A program made the translations under genes and the position numbers. Below are positions 47,836 to 56,058 of a stretch of 64,000 nt of DNA, piece after piece. Under the pieces are notes generated by a model. It made no database searches. It had not been told where the DNA came from and saw only the letters and a program-made list of their open reading frames with translations. The stretch is taken from NCBI RefSeq assembly GCF_003610535.1, contig NZ_RAPN01000004.1:62001-126000 (forward strand), given 5' to 3'. This stretch comes from Mangrovibacterium diazotrophicum (GTDB lineage: Bacteria > Bacteroidota > Bacteroidia > Bacteroidales > Prolixibacteraceae). Each line of letters opens with the position of its first letter. Position 1 is the stretch's first letter.

Positions 47836-47868
47836 GTTAGATTTTGTCTTCCCAATACTATTACCTAT
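47836..47868 (+). promoter_or_regulatory. Putative ECF-sigma-dependent promoter, copy 2
   Basis: 27 of 33 positions match 32212-32244, including CCAATACTATTACCTAT (47852-47868). It follows the sigma gene by 68 bases, where a FecR gene would start in a standard locus, yet no FecR follows; a terminator hairpin comes 53 bases later. Confidence 0.55.
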
Positions 47869-47921
47869 TGAAGTATCACATAGGGTAACTTTTCATTGAT
47901 TGTTTTTTGTTTGGCAAGTCA

Positions 47922-47949
47922 AAATCCTCCCGATAATACGGGAGGATTT
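47922..47949 (+). terminator. Perfect-stem terminator after the sigma gene
   Basis: AAATCCTCCCG (47922-47932) pairs over 11 bp with CGGGAGGATTT (47939-47949) around a 6-base loop. Confidence 0.75.
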
Positions 47950-48444
47950 AAATCGAGAAGTGATCGAAAAAATAGGCACAAAAGAAGTTAAATCTTTTTC
48001 GATGGAGGCATCTGAGAACAACTAACAGTAAAAAAAATTTATGAGTAAAGACGGATAGATCAACGATGCTTGTGCATATGTTGTAGATAGTGAGGGTTTT
48101 GTAGTTATTGGTGGACGGCGTCTGCGATGTAATTCTTTCTCTTTACAATTCAGAATATATTCGATATGGAAATACACTATCCGAATGTTTTCCCGATAAT
48201 ACTGTGATGTGATGCTTCTTTTACAGGGATTGTCAATGGCCTTTTGATGACCTGATACAGAACGCTAACTGCGCGGGTGAATAGTTGTAATTTGATTGAT
48301 AATAAAGATGATTAGTCGATTGCTGTTTGTGTCTATTCAGAATAAAGACGATTTCAATATAAAACAATGCAACCTTCAAGCTGCAGATATTGAGGACTAT
48401 CGTTTTATTATTAGAAATAGTAGAGTAATGAAAATATTCGTGTT
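47950..48444. other. Gene-free stretch before the DoxX gene
   Basis: About 495 bases with no credible ORF on either strand. It may be eroded remains of the missing FecR or another gene, or the promoter of the DoxX unit. Nothing specific is recognised. Confidence 0.4.
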
Positions 48445-48945
48445 ATGAATAATTCCAAGGACAGTTTTTCAAACTTACAGTTGACATTTTTATTGTTGTT
48501 ACGCTTTTCGGTTGGCTGGCATATATTATATGAAGGCCTGGCAAAAGCATTATCTCCTCAGTGGTCATCATTAGTCTTCTTGCAACAAACTCGAGGTCTG
48601 TTCACTGGAATGAGCGATTGGATAGTATCGAATCCCGTGGTTTTAAATCTCGTCGACTTTCTAAATACATGGGGACTGATATCTATTGGGTTAGGAGTTG
48701 TACTTGGGCTTTTCTTCCGAGGGGCAGTTATTTCAGGTGCTACTATTCTATTGTTTTATTTTCTATGTAATCCCCCCCTCATCGGAAGCGGATATTCTAG
48801 CCCGGTAGATGGGAATAATCTCTTGATTGATGAAACATTGATAGAAGCATTGTCGCTTTGCGTGTTGGCGCTGTTTCCTACCAATAGGATTTTTGGATTA
48901 GATGCTTTTACCAGTAAACTGAAAACTTTAAAGAATACGAAATGA
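48445..48945 (+). CDS. DoxX-family membrane protein
   Basis: 166 residues, four predicted membrane helices. DoxX/DoxD family features: LLLLRFSVGWHILYEGLAKAL near the start, WGLISIGLGVVLGLFFRGAVISGA in the middle and a final DETLIEALSLCVLALFP helix. Family members are linked to quinone-dependent redox reactions. The last 4 bases overlap the next Gfo/Idh/MocA gene (ATGA), so the two are co-translated and probably cooperate, for example by passing electrons from an exported sugar dehydrogenase to the quinone pool (inference). Confidence 0.85.
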   Translation: MNNSKDSFSNLQLTFLLLLRFSVGWHILYEGLAKALSPQWSSLVFLQQTRGLFTGMSDWIVSNPVVLNLVDFLNTWGLISIGLGVVLGLFFRGAVISGATILLFYFLCNPPLIGSGYSSPVDGNNLLIDETLIEALSLCVLALFPTNRIFGLDAFTSKLKTLKNTK

Positions 48946-50519
48946 TGACTGCTGAAAACGAGAATCATTCTAAAAATCAATCTGATGGTCATCGGTCCCA
49001 AATGCCACGTAGATCATTATTGAAAGCTTTGGCAGGGGTTCCTGTTATTGGTCTTTTGGGATTTGAGATATTAAAGAAAAGAAGTTATGATTTAGGAGCC
49101 AGAGAATCCGTGCTAAAAGAGCTCGGATTGGATACAGCTGATTTCTCCGAAATGGATTATGGCGATACCAAAGCTAATAGTGAATTGGTCAGGGTGGGCT
49201 TCATTGGTTTCGGTACCCGTGCAACCTCATTGGCGCAAGCTTTAGGTTTTGTGCACCCATGCGATACGAAATTGGGAAAACAGAATGTTATTCTCGGACA
49301 AAAGTCATTAAACGTGGCCATAACGGGTATTTGTGATGTGTTTGATTTGCACGCGCAAAATGGCTTGGATACCGCATCAAATGACATATCTGATGGGGGT
49401 CGTAAGCTATCGTTGCCTGTTAAACGTTATCAGACGTACCAAGACATGCTTGCAGATAAAGAAATTGATGCGGTGATTATAGCTACTCCGGATCATCATC
49501 ATGCCCGCATGGCAATTGATGCAGTAAAAGCGGGTAAACATGTTTACTGTGAAAAAAGTGTGGCACTCACCGAGGAGGAATTAAATGAACTTTACCGGAC
49601 TGTAAAAGAGAGTAAAATAGTCTATCAACTGGGACATCAGATAACCCAAAGTGTTGTTTTTAAAAAGGCGAAAGAAATAATAAAAAGGAACATTCTGGGA
49701 AAGATAACTTTGGTTGAAACAACCTCAAACAGAAACAGCGCGAGTGAAGCCTGGATAAGACATTTGGATGCCAATGGAAATCTTAAACCCGGTAGTGAAA
49801 AAATGATTGACTGGGAGCAATGGCTCGGAAATGCTCCATATGCACCATTTTCAGTCGACCGATTTTATAACTGGACTAAGTGGTTTGCTTATGATACAGG
49901 GATGATTGGGCAACTGTTTACCCATGAGTTTGATGCGGTGAATCAGTTGCTGGGGATAGGAATTCCACATTCAGTAGTATCCTCAGGAGGAATTTATTAT
50001 TGGAAGAATAACCGAGAGATGCCAGATTCACTTCACTGTGTTTTTGAGTATCCGAATCATGACCTAACGATGGTTTATAGCGGAAATCTCGCTTCCAGCC
50101 ACAATCGCGGACGAATATTTATGGGGCATGATGCCTCTTTGGAGTTGGGAAGTGATGCTGTTATTCGAGTAGATAGGAACTCAACGCGCTATAGCAAAGG
50201 AATCCAATCAGGGGTAATTGATCCTAACTCTCCGATTATTTCCTTTAGTTCCAATGCGCAACAAATTGATGCTGTCTCATCCGCATCCGAAAAATACTAT
50301 GCAGCCCGGGGATTAACGACAACTGCCATTAATGGACAGAACGTGGATGTTACTCACCTCCATTTAAGAGAATGGCTAAACTGTATTCGAAATGGAGGTA
50401 TGCCGAGTGCGAATATCGAAATGGCCTATCAAGAAGGTATCGCTTGTATAATGGCGCATAAGTCTTATGTGGAGAAACGAGTTGTCAAATGGGATCCGAT
50501 TGCTCAAAAAATAATCTAG
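48942..50519 (+). CDS. Tat-exported Gfo/Idh/MocA-family oxidoreductase
   Basis: 525 residues. Residues 20-45 hold a twin-arginine-like signal (MPRRSLLKALAGVPVIGLL). A Rossmann domain (VRVGFIGFGTRATSLAQAL), the substrate motif KHVYCEKSVALTEEEL with Glu-Lys but Ser in place of Pro, and a C-terminal barrel (WEQWLGNAPYAPFSVDRF, YDTGMIGQLFTHEFDAVNQLLG) follow. It overlaps the DoxX gene by 4 bases. The motif is similar to large Bacteroidota sugar dehydrogenases of this superfamily and to GH109-like proteins. The substrate is unknown; context suggests a hexosamine or uronic-acid product. Confidence 0.83.
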   Translation: MMTAENENHSKNQSDGHRSQMPRRSLLKALAGVPVIGLLGFEILKKRSYDLGARESVLKELGLDTADFSEMDYGDTKANSELVRVGFIGFGTRATSLAQALGFVHPCDTKLGKQNVILGQKSLNVAITGICDVFDLHAQNGLDTASNDISDGGRKLSLPVKRYQTYQDMLADKEIDAVIIATPDHHHARMAIDAVKAGKHVYCEKSVALTEEELNELYRTVKESKIVYQLGHQITQSVVFKKAKEIIKRNILGKITLVETTSNRNSASEAWIRHLDANGNLKPGSEKMIDWEQWLGNAPYAPFSVDRFYNWTKWFAYDTGMIGQLFTHEFDAVNQLLGIGIPHSVVSSGGIYYWKNNREMPDSLHCVFEYPNHDLTMVYSGNLASSHNRGRIFMGHDASLELGSDAVIRVDRNSTRYSKGIQSGVIDPNSPIISFSSNAQQIDAVSSASEKYYAARGLTTTAINGQNVDVTHLHLREWLNCIRNGGMPSANIEMAYQEGIACIMAHKSYVEKRVVKWDPIAQKII

Positions 50520-50731
50520 CAAAAGATATTTGGACATGCAAAGTAAGCAATCCAATCGAAGTGAACCGAAATATCCACAGGAAAGAAAGATAACGTTGAG
50601 TTATAAATTCTAAAAATGGTTGTAGGATGTATGCAATAATCGCTTGTCATTGATGAATTGCATTCGTGGCTAAACCTAGCAAACCGCCTATTTCTTTTAA
50701 GAGTTACTAATAATGATAAAAAGTGTATAAA

Positions 50732-52372
50732 ATGAAGGTTTTATGTTTGTTTTTGCTATCGTTTACATTAGGCTTTTTTGCCGTTTCCGCAGAAAATATT
50801 CGGATCATACCACAGCCGAAGGAGATGGTTGAAACCAATGACAATTTTCTATTAGACTCGCGTCTATTTATCGTTTCTGGAGTCGAGAGCCAAAGTACCG
50901 CGTTGATCCTACGGGAATACTTTGCTTGTGAATATGGTTTAAAACTCGAACTAAAATCGTTGGCAACAGAAAAAGAGAAGTGTATCAGATTCACTCTCAA
51001 GCGGAATTTGCCCTCCGAAGGATACGAACTAAATGTAAACGCCAATTGCGTTGAAATCAGTGCGTCTGATAACACGGGGTGGTTCTATGCGATTCAAAGC
51101 CTGAAACAGCTACTTCCCCCGAATGATGGTGTTTCTGCGGTCAACGATATTTCGATTCCCGGAGTGTCAATCAAAGATTCACCTCGTTTCCCTTGGAGGG
51201 CTTTTATGCTTGATGAAAGCCGATATTTTAAAGGCGCGGATCAGGTGAAAATGCTACTTGACGAAATGGCTTCCTTGAAGATGAATATTTTCCACTGGCA
51301 TTTGGTTGATGATCAGGGGTGGCGTATCGAGATAAAAAAGTATCCGCTTCTGACCGAAATTGGTTCAAAGAGGGAAAGTACGCAAGTGGGACCGCTGAAG
51401 TGGGAGAGCCCGATTCAGTCGGGTGAAACGCACGAAGGATATTACACTCAGGATGAAATCAAGGAAATTATTAACTACGCAGCGCAGAGGCATATTACAA
51501 TCGTTCCTGAGATCGAAATGCCGGGACACTCATCTGCGGCGATCGCATCATACCCTTGGCTGGGGACAGCCAAAGATGAAATTGAGGTGCCAATTCGTTT
51601 TGGCGTTGGTACGGACGTATATGATTTGAGCGATCCGAAAGTCTATCAATTTCTTACAGATGTGCTCGATGAGGTAATTGAGTTATTCCCGTCAATGGTA
51701 ATACACATCGGTGGTGATGAAGTTAAATACGATCATTGGAAGCAATCTTTATCTGTGCAGGCTTACATGAATGAGAATAATCTGGAAACTCCGGCAGACC
51801 TGCAAGTCTATTTCACCAATAGTATTTCTCGGTATTTACAGGGAAAAGGGAGAAGAATGATGGGATGGAATGAAATTTTGGGGCATAATCTCCACGAATA
51901 TCAGGATGAGGCGGATACTCAGGTAAAACAGAAACTGGCCCGTCAAACAGTAATCCACTTTTGGAAGGGAGACGTGGAGCTTATTAGCCAAGCTGCCAGT
52001 GAGGGCTATGAAATTGTGAATTCATTGCATTCATACACTTACCTCGATTACGACTATGTCGATATTCCTTTGCAAAAGGCATATTCTTTTAATCCAATTC
52101 CTGAAGAGCTGGATTCTCGGTATCATGATAAAGTGATTGGTATGGGATGTCAAATGTGGGGTGAATGGATTCCGACTAACGGGTACATGCATTTTATGGT
52201 TTTTCCGCGAATAGCAGCCTATGCTGAAGTTGGATGGACACAAATCGAAAACAAGAACTTTGGGGAATTCGAACGGGCACTGAAAAAAATGAAGATGCAT
52301 TGGGATAAAATCGGTGTTTATTATGCTCCGGATTCCGTCGTCGGAATTGAATCTGAAGACAATGAAAAGTAA
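50732..52372 (+). CDS. Family 20 beta-N-acetylhexosaminidase
   Basis: 546 residues from ATG 50732 (a GTG at 50723 is also in frame). Signal peptide ends about AVSA. N-terminal GH20b domain (about 22-150) precedes the catalytic barrel (from SPRFPWRAFMLDESRYFKG), with FHWHLVDDQGWRIEIKKYP, PEIEMPGHSSAAIASYP and the catalytic pair Asp329-Glu330 in HIGGDEVKYDHW. It releases terminal GlcNAc or GalNAc by substrate-assisted catalysis in the periplasm. It is the last gene of the polysaccharide locus and supplies the acetylhexosamine used by NagA/NagB. Confidence 0.95.
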   Translation: MKVLCLFLLSFTLGFFAVSAENIRIIPQPKEMVETNDNFLLDSRLFIVSGVESQSTALILREYFACEYGLKLELKSLATEKEKCIRFTLKRNLPSEGYELNVNANCVEISASDNTGWFYAIQSLKQLLPPNDGVSAVNDISIPGVSIKDSPRFPWRAFMLDESRYFKGADQVKMLLDEMASLKMNIFHWHLVDDQGWRIEIKKYPLLTEIGSKRESTQVGPLKWESPIQSGETHEGYYTQDEIKEIINYAAQRHITIVPEIEMPGHSSAAIASYPWLGTAKDEIEVPIRFGVGTDVYDLSDPKVYQFLTDVLDEVIELFPSMVIHIGGDEVKYDHWKQSLSVQAYMNENNLETPADLQVYFTNSISRYLQGKGRRMMGWNEILGHNLHEYQDEADTQVKQKLARQTVIHFWKGDVELISQAASEGYEIVNSLHSYTYLDYDYVDIPLQKAYSFNPIPEELDSRYHDKVIGMGCQMWGEWIPTNGYMHFMVFPRIAAYAEVGWTQIENKNFGEFERALKKMKMHWDKIGVYYAPDSVVGIESEDNEK

Positions 52373-52609
52373 CAGTAACACAAATTATTTACTGTTGCCA
52401 TAATACTATTATTTAGTGTGTCGTGTTCGTGTAATTCGTGCGCCAGTCCTTTTTTTCGCCAGTTAAAAACGCCTCTTTTTCTAGGTCAGTTTTTAGGTCA
52501 GTCAATGCTCCCAAAAGACCAAAAGTGACACAATCTGATAACAATATTACACTATTTGCAGTAAAAAAACAACAGTAAAAACAAGGTATAATAGGGGTAT
52601 AAACGCAAA

Positions 52610-52643
52610 AAACCGCTGCAAATGCTTGATTTACAGCGGGTTT
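52610..52643. terminator. Hairpin beside the tRNA-like fragment
   Basis: AAACCGCTG pairs with CAGCGGGTTT with one bulged G; a run of A precedes it, i.e. a U-tract on the minus strand after the stem. Read on the minus strand it would terminate a transcript coming from the tRNA-like side. Confidence 0.45.
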
Positions 52644-52650
52644 AAATTTT

Positions 52651-52669
52651 GTCGGGATACCAGGATTGA
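52651..52669 (-). other. tRNA 3'-end-like fragment (possible attachment-site remnant)
   Basis: On the minus strand this reads TCAATCCTGGTATCCCGAC, resembling the 3' half of a T-arm plus an acceptor arm. No 5' part of a tRNA is present nearby. Such 3' fragments are left by elements that integrate into tRNA genes. Short, so uncertain. Confidence 0.35.
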
Positions 52670-53003
52670 TTTTGGTATCTGTAAGTCGTTTATTGATAGT
52701 TGTATATCGAATATTTCAAGCTGAGAACTCACCGTTTAACTCACCTGAGATTTGACTCGGTTTATTTCATTATGAGTTGAACTCTATTTTCAAAAGTAGT
52801 AATATTTAGTGTTAAAGGCAATACACATAGAACAACGTGACATTGTTGTATCTTCGACGAAGCTTGAATTCAAATCCACAATTCCAGTTGTTATTGTACG
52901 AAAAATGTGTATAAACTGTTTTTTGTATTCAGTTAGAATTATGATTGGATGGTAGTTACTAATTGTATTTTTTGTAAATTAGTGATAGAAACCAATCATC
53001 AAC

Positions 53004-54140
53004 ATGCCACTAGAAAGGAACATCAAGCTGAGCTTTGCAACGCATCGGAGCAAGTCCGTTGTTCGGATTGATTTTGCTTACGATGCGGAGCTTGTGGCGA
53101 TTGTGAAACAGTTTGATCATGCTAGCTGGAGCCAAACATTGGGTTGTTGGTATGTCCCCAAAGAACAATTTGATTTGCACCGGTTTTTTGACGTGTTTCG
53201 GGGGAAAGCCTGGTTGGAATATAAGGCGTTAAAGACTCTGTCAGTTAAAAAAGTAGAACCGAGGCCGTCTTTTGATTACAGTTACCGAAAATTAGTGAGC
53301 CTCCCCGATGGTTATTTAGAAAAGTTAGCACAAAGACGGTACAGTCCTAGTACTGTTCGAACTTATGAGGCATATTTTAAAGACTACGCCTATCATTTTC
53401 GGGAGTATGACCTTGCCCAAATTACGGAAGAAGAAGTAAATGCTTATATTCTTGAACTTGTTCAAAATGGTAGAATTTCGGCCAGCCAACAGAACCAACG
53501 CATCAATGCCATTAAGTTCTATTACGAAAAGGTTCTAGATCAAGAACGGATGAGATTTTCGATTGATCGCCCGCGAAAATCGCAGCCGTTACCCCGGGTA
53601 TTAAGCAAAGACGAAATAAAATTAATCATTGGCAAATCGAACAATTTAAAACATCGATGTATTTTGTCGCTAATTTATTCAGCCGGTTTAAGGCGAGGCG
53701 AACTGATTAATCTTAAACTAAGTGATATTCATTCAGACCGCGGACTTATTCGGATTGAGGCAGCCAAGGGGAAAAAAGATCGATACTCCTTATTGTCAGC
53801 AGGATTAATAAAGCATCTTAGAGATTATTACAAACAATACCGCCCCCAATATTGGTTATTTGAAGGTCCCGATCCAGGGCAAGCATACAGTGCCTCTAGT
53901 ATAGCAAAAATTTTAAAAGAGGCATGCAACAAAGCTGGTATACGAAAACACGTAACACCTCACATGCTACGACACTCTTTTGCAACTCACCTGTTGGAGC
54001 AAGGTGTTGATTTGCGATATATTCAAGAACTGTTGGGGCATGGGTCATCAAAAACAACTGAAATTTACACTCACGTTTCCAAACAGCATATTGAAGGAAT
54101 CAAAAACCCACTAGATGAAATTTTCAACGACTCAACATAA
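53004..54140 (+). CDS. XerA-like tyrosine recombinase, putative integrase of the cassette array
   Basis: 378 residues. An N-terminal domain (1-85, with SWSQTLGCWYVPKEQFDLHRFF) precedes the core-binding domain (about 100-185) and the catalytic domain. Catalytic residues are all visible: Arg230 (AGLRRGEL), Lys255 (AAKGKKDR), His320 and Arg323 (TPHMLRHSFATHL), His346 (LLGHGSS), Tyr355 (TTEIYTHV). The C-terminus GIKNPLDEI resembles both Xer and IntI proteins. The extra helix-containing insert that IntI carries between the Lys hairpin and the His-x-x-Arg box is absent: only about 65 residues separate Lys255 from His320. It directly precedes the attI-like segment and points into the array. Confidence 0.88.
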   Translation: MPLERNIKLSFATHRSKSVVRIDFAYDAELVAIVKQFDHASWSQTLGCWYVPKEQFDLHRFFDVFRGKAWLEYKALKTLSVKKVEPRPSFDYSYRKLVSLPDGYLEKLAQRRYSPSTVRTYEAYFKDYAYHFREYDLAQITEEEVNAYILELVQNGRISASQQNQRINAIKFYYEKVLDQERMRFSIDRPRKSQPLPRVLSKDEIKLIIGKSNNLKHRCILSLIYSAGLRRGELINLKLSDIHSDRGLIRIEAAKGKKDRYSLLSAGLIKHLRDYYKQYRPQYWLFEGPDPGQAYSASSIAKILKEACNKAGIRKHVTPHMLRHSFATHLLEQGVDLRYIQELLGHGSSKTTEIYTHVSKQHIEGIKNPLDEIFNDST

Positions 54141-54236
54141 TAGGTGTTGTTATACTACCGTTTTTGGGGGGATAACAACACCTACGACTTCGAGATAAAC
54201 AAAATAACAACACCTACGGGTGTATTTATATACTAG
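54141..54236 (+). promoter_or_regulatory. attI-like segment with inverted and direct 13-bp repeats
   Basis: TAGGTGTTGTTAT (54141-54153, directly after the recombinase stop) is inverted as ATAACAACACCTA at 54172-54184 and repeated directly at 54204-54216. The segment ends at G54236, the left edge of cassette 1. Its last bases (ATACTAG) do not match the ACCG that precedes every later boundary, as expected if this half-site comes from attI rather than from an attC. The repeats are plausible recombinase-binding sites; the first pair could also act as the recombinase terminator. Confidence 0.6.
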
Positions 54237-54266
54237 TTAGGGCGCATTAACAGACACACTGCAACT

Positions 54267-54752
54267 ATGGAGACAGAGAAAAGATTTAAGACGAAAACTG
54301 GATATTGTCATATTTTAGCGGATAAGATTGTTTTAACAAGGGACGGGATTATAGGAAATATTGCAAATGTAACGGTTGGTAATACTATAAATCGGATTTT
54401 AATAATTTACGTATTGATTTCGATTGCATTAATCTATTTTGCGATTGAGAATTTTAATAAACATGACGATTTTAGTGCAATATTATTGTTGTTATTTTCC
54501 ATCTATCTGATTTATGGGATTTTTAATAGTTTGAATAATTCTGCAACACCAGTAATTGAAAGACAATCGATTCAGCATACAAAATTTGTAAAAGGAATTA
54601 CTGGTTTGACAAGAGCCAGATTTGTAGTGATTTTTACTGATGATAAAGGAAAAACTAAAAAACGCTTGATTATGCTACCTGGTACATTAACTGGAGGTAA
54701 ATCGGAAACAGATATTGCTTATAATTTAATGAAAGAAGAGAATTTTATTTAA
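54267..54752 (+). CDS. Cassette 1 gene a: small two-helix membrane protein
   Basis: 161 residues, function not recognised. Two adjacent membrane helices (about 48-66 and 70-90) sit between a soluble N-terminus and a beta-rich C-terminal half (RARFVVIFTDDKGKTKKRLIMLPG) reminiscent of bacterial PH-like domains. It starts 30 bases after the cassette edge and is followed after 9 bases by a second membrane protein gene, so both move as one cassette. The layout recurs in cassettes 2, 3 and 11. Confidence 0.75.
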   Translation: METEKRFKTKTGYCHILADKIVLTRDGIIGNIANVTVGNTINRILIIYVLISIALIYFAIENFNKHDDFSAILLLLFSIYLIYGIFNSLNNSATPVIERQSIQHTKFVKGITGLTRARFVVIFTDDKGKTKKRLIMLPGTLTGGKSETDIAYNLMKEENFI

Positions 54753-54761
54753 GTCAAATAA

Positions 54762-55190
54762 ATGGAAAGTTTTATACCTGGATACATAGTTGCAATGATT
54801 GCGTTTTTTTTCAATCTATTTGCGACTCATTTACGTAATGCAAAATGGTTTACTTACAGACTTCGTTGGCAGATTTCTATTGGTCTTGCAGTAATTGGAC
54901 TATTCGGATTATTTTTAATAAATGAACTTAATTTTGACAATACAACAGCTAGTATCACATTGATAACTCCATTAATATTTACAGCAATTGACAGATTTTT
55001 TATGTTTATTAGTTTTAAGTATCAAAATAGAGACTTTCAATTTAATACCAGCCTAGAATCTTGGTTAAATCAGCATAAACAAAAATTAAGTGTTTGGGAT
55101 AATATTATTACGGTTGCTGCTTTGTTAATTTTAACAGGATTACTAATAATTTCATTTGTGATTGCAGCTACTATAAATAACGCGCCCTAA
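54762..55190 (+). CDS. Cassette 1 gene b: four-helix membrane protein
   Basis: 142 residues, not recognised. Four predicted membrane helices: about 5-21, 34-52, 64-85 and 117-138. The TAA stop (55188-55190) lies inside the 5' arm of the cassette's own attC (GCGCCCTAAC). Together with gene a it fills the cassette. A joint role at the membrane is inference. Confidence 0.7.
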   Translation: MESFIPGYIVAMIAFFFNLFATHLRNAKWFTYRLRWQISIGLAVIGLFGLFLINELNFDNTTASITLITPLIFTAIDRFFMFISFKYQNRDFQFNTSLESWLNQHKQKLSVWDNIITVAALLILTGLLIISFVIAATINNAP

Positions 55191-55319
55191 CAGCCGGTCA
55201 TAAAACATTGCGCGGATTGTGGTAAATTTGAACAACATAACAATTAATCAACGGCAGCAACGGCTTGGTACGAAAGAGCTTCGAAATGCGCAACGTTTCA
55301 TACCGGCAAACCGTTGTGC
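55182..55319 (+). repeat. attC-like site 1
   Basis: 5' arm GCGCCCTAAC (55182-55191) is the exact complement of the cassette start GTTAGGGCGC (54236-54245). A long inner inverted repeat pairs GCCGGTCATAAAACATTGCGC-like bases with GCGCAACGTTTCATACCGGC. It ends ACCG|TT with G at 55313. Confidence 0.85.
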
Positions 55320-55340
55320 TTCATACTGAAAAAAGACAAA

Positions 55341-55895
55341 ATGACAAGAAGAATTAGCAATCTATCATTTCCACTATTACTTTTTAGCATAGTGACATTG
55401 ATAATATTGACCATTATTTTCATTTACAAAGGACAATCTGTTTGGACTGGTTTGTGGATAATAATTGTGTTGCTTTTTGTTCTTCGAAATTTTACGACAA
55501 TTCGGATTGAAGGTGAGAAACTTTCGGTAATTGAATACCATTTGATAAAAACTGATTCGTCAATAATCCATTTGAAAGAGATTGACCAATTTCAAATCAC
55601 AACTAATAAAAGATTAGTGAGTATTCCTGGTACTGCATCTAGAAGCAAGGCAGACAGATTAATTGAGAATGAAACTTTCGAGTTGGTGGCGCTAGACAAA
55701 AACTCGAATATGATTGAAATAGCAAAATCAAGTAGATTCCAGAAAATTAATAGGCTTGCAAATATTATATCAAAGCATTATGATAGACCTGTTCACACAA
55801 AGGAAAAGACTTTAGAATCAATAAAAAAAGGATTTTTTAAGGGATTTGACATCTCAGACAATGAAGATACCCTGACTGATAAAAATAAAAAATGA
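55341..55895 (+). CDS. Cassette 2: membrane-anchored PH-like protein
   Basis: 184 residues from ATG 55341 (a TTG at the cassette edge is also in frame). Two membrane helices (about 9-29 and 33-49) are followed by a beta-rich soluble domain (TIRIEGEKLSVIEYHL, IIHLKEIDQFQIT, ETFELVALDKNSN) like bacterial PH domains, then a charged tail. Function unknown. It is nearly identical to the cassette 3 protein. Confidence 0.75.
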   Translation: MTRRISNLSFPLLLFSIVTLIILTIIFIYKGQSVWTGLWIIIVLLFVLRNFTTIRIEGEKLSVIEYHLIKTDSSIIHLKEIDQFQITTNKRLVSIPGTASRSKADRLIENETFELVALDKNSNMIEIAKSSRFQKINRLANIISKHYDRPVHTKEKTLESIKKGFFKGFDISDNEDTLTDKNKK

Positions 55896-55903
55896 AAGTA
55901 CGA

Positions 55904-56037
55904 AAGCACAACACGCGGTATAAGGCATGGCGGGGTTCGGCTCGATTCGACACGGTCGAATCTCGTTTCTGCCCCGTCTCGGTCGGACTGTCAGACTCTC
56001 GTCTGACCGCCACGACCTCATACCACCACCGTTGTGC
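55904..56037 (+). repeat. attC-like site 2
   Basis: 5' arm AAGCACAAC (55904-55912) complements the cassette start GTTGTGCTT (55313). An inner stem GATTCGAC / GTCGAATC and a second stem GTCAGAC / GTCTGAC are visible. It ends CACCG|TT with G at 56031. Confidence 0.85.
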
Positions 56038-56058
56038 TTCATACTGAAAAAAGACAAA

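Larger units (their letters stand above)
52373..53003. other. Intergenic boundary between chromosome and cassette platform
   Basis: 631 bases without a convincing gene. It holds a hairpin at 52610-52643 (AAACCGCTG with CAGCGG.TTT), a tRNA-3'-end-like fragment at 52651-52669, and the leader of the recombinase. The composition changes here from the polysaccharide locus to AT-rich cassette DNA. Confidence 0.5.

Noticed and set aside
52373-52650. Possible minus-strand coding remnant of an older integrase
   Set aside because: The readable stretch has no start codon in frame and no tyrosine-recombinase motif; only the tRNA-like fragment was kept.
53004-54140. Phage or conjugative-element integrase with its own phage genes
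   Set aside because: No structural, lysis, relaxase or transfer genes follow; what follows is a cassette array with attC-type borders.
54141-54184. First 13-bp inverted repeat as merely a terminator of the recombinase gene
   Set aside because: Not excluded, but the third, direct copy at 54204 and the position at the cassette edge fit an attI role better.
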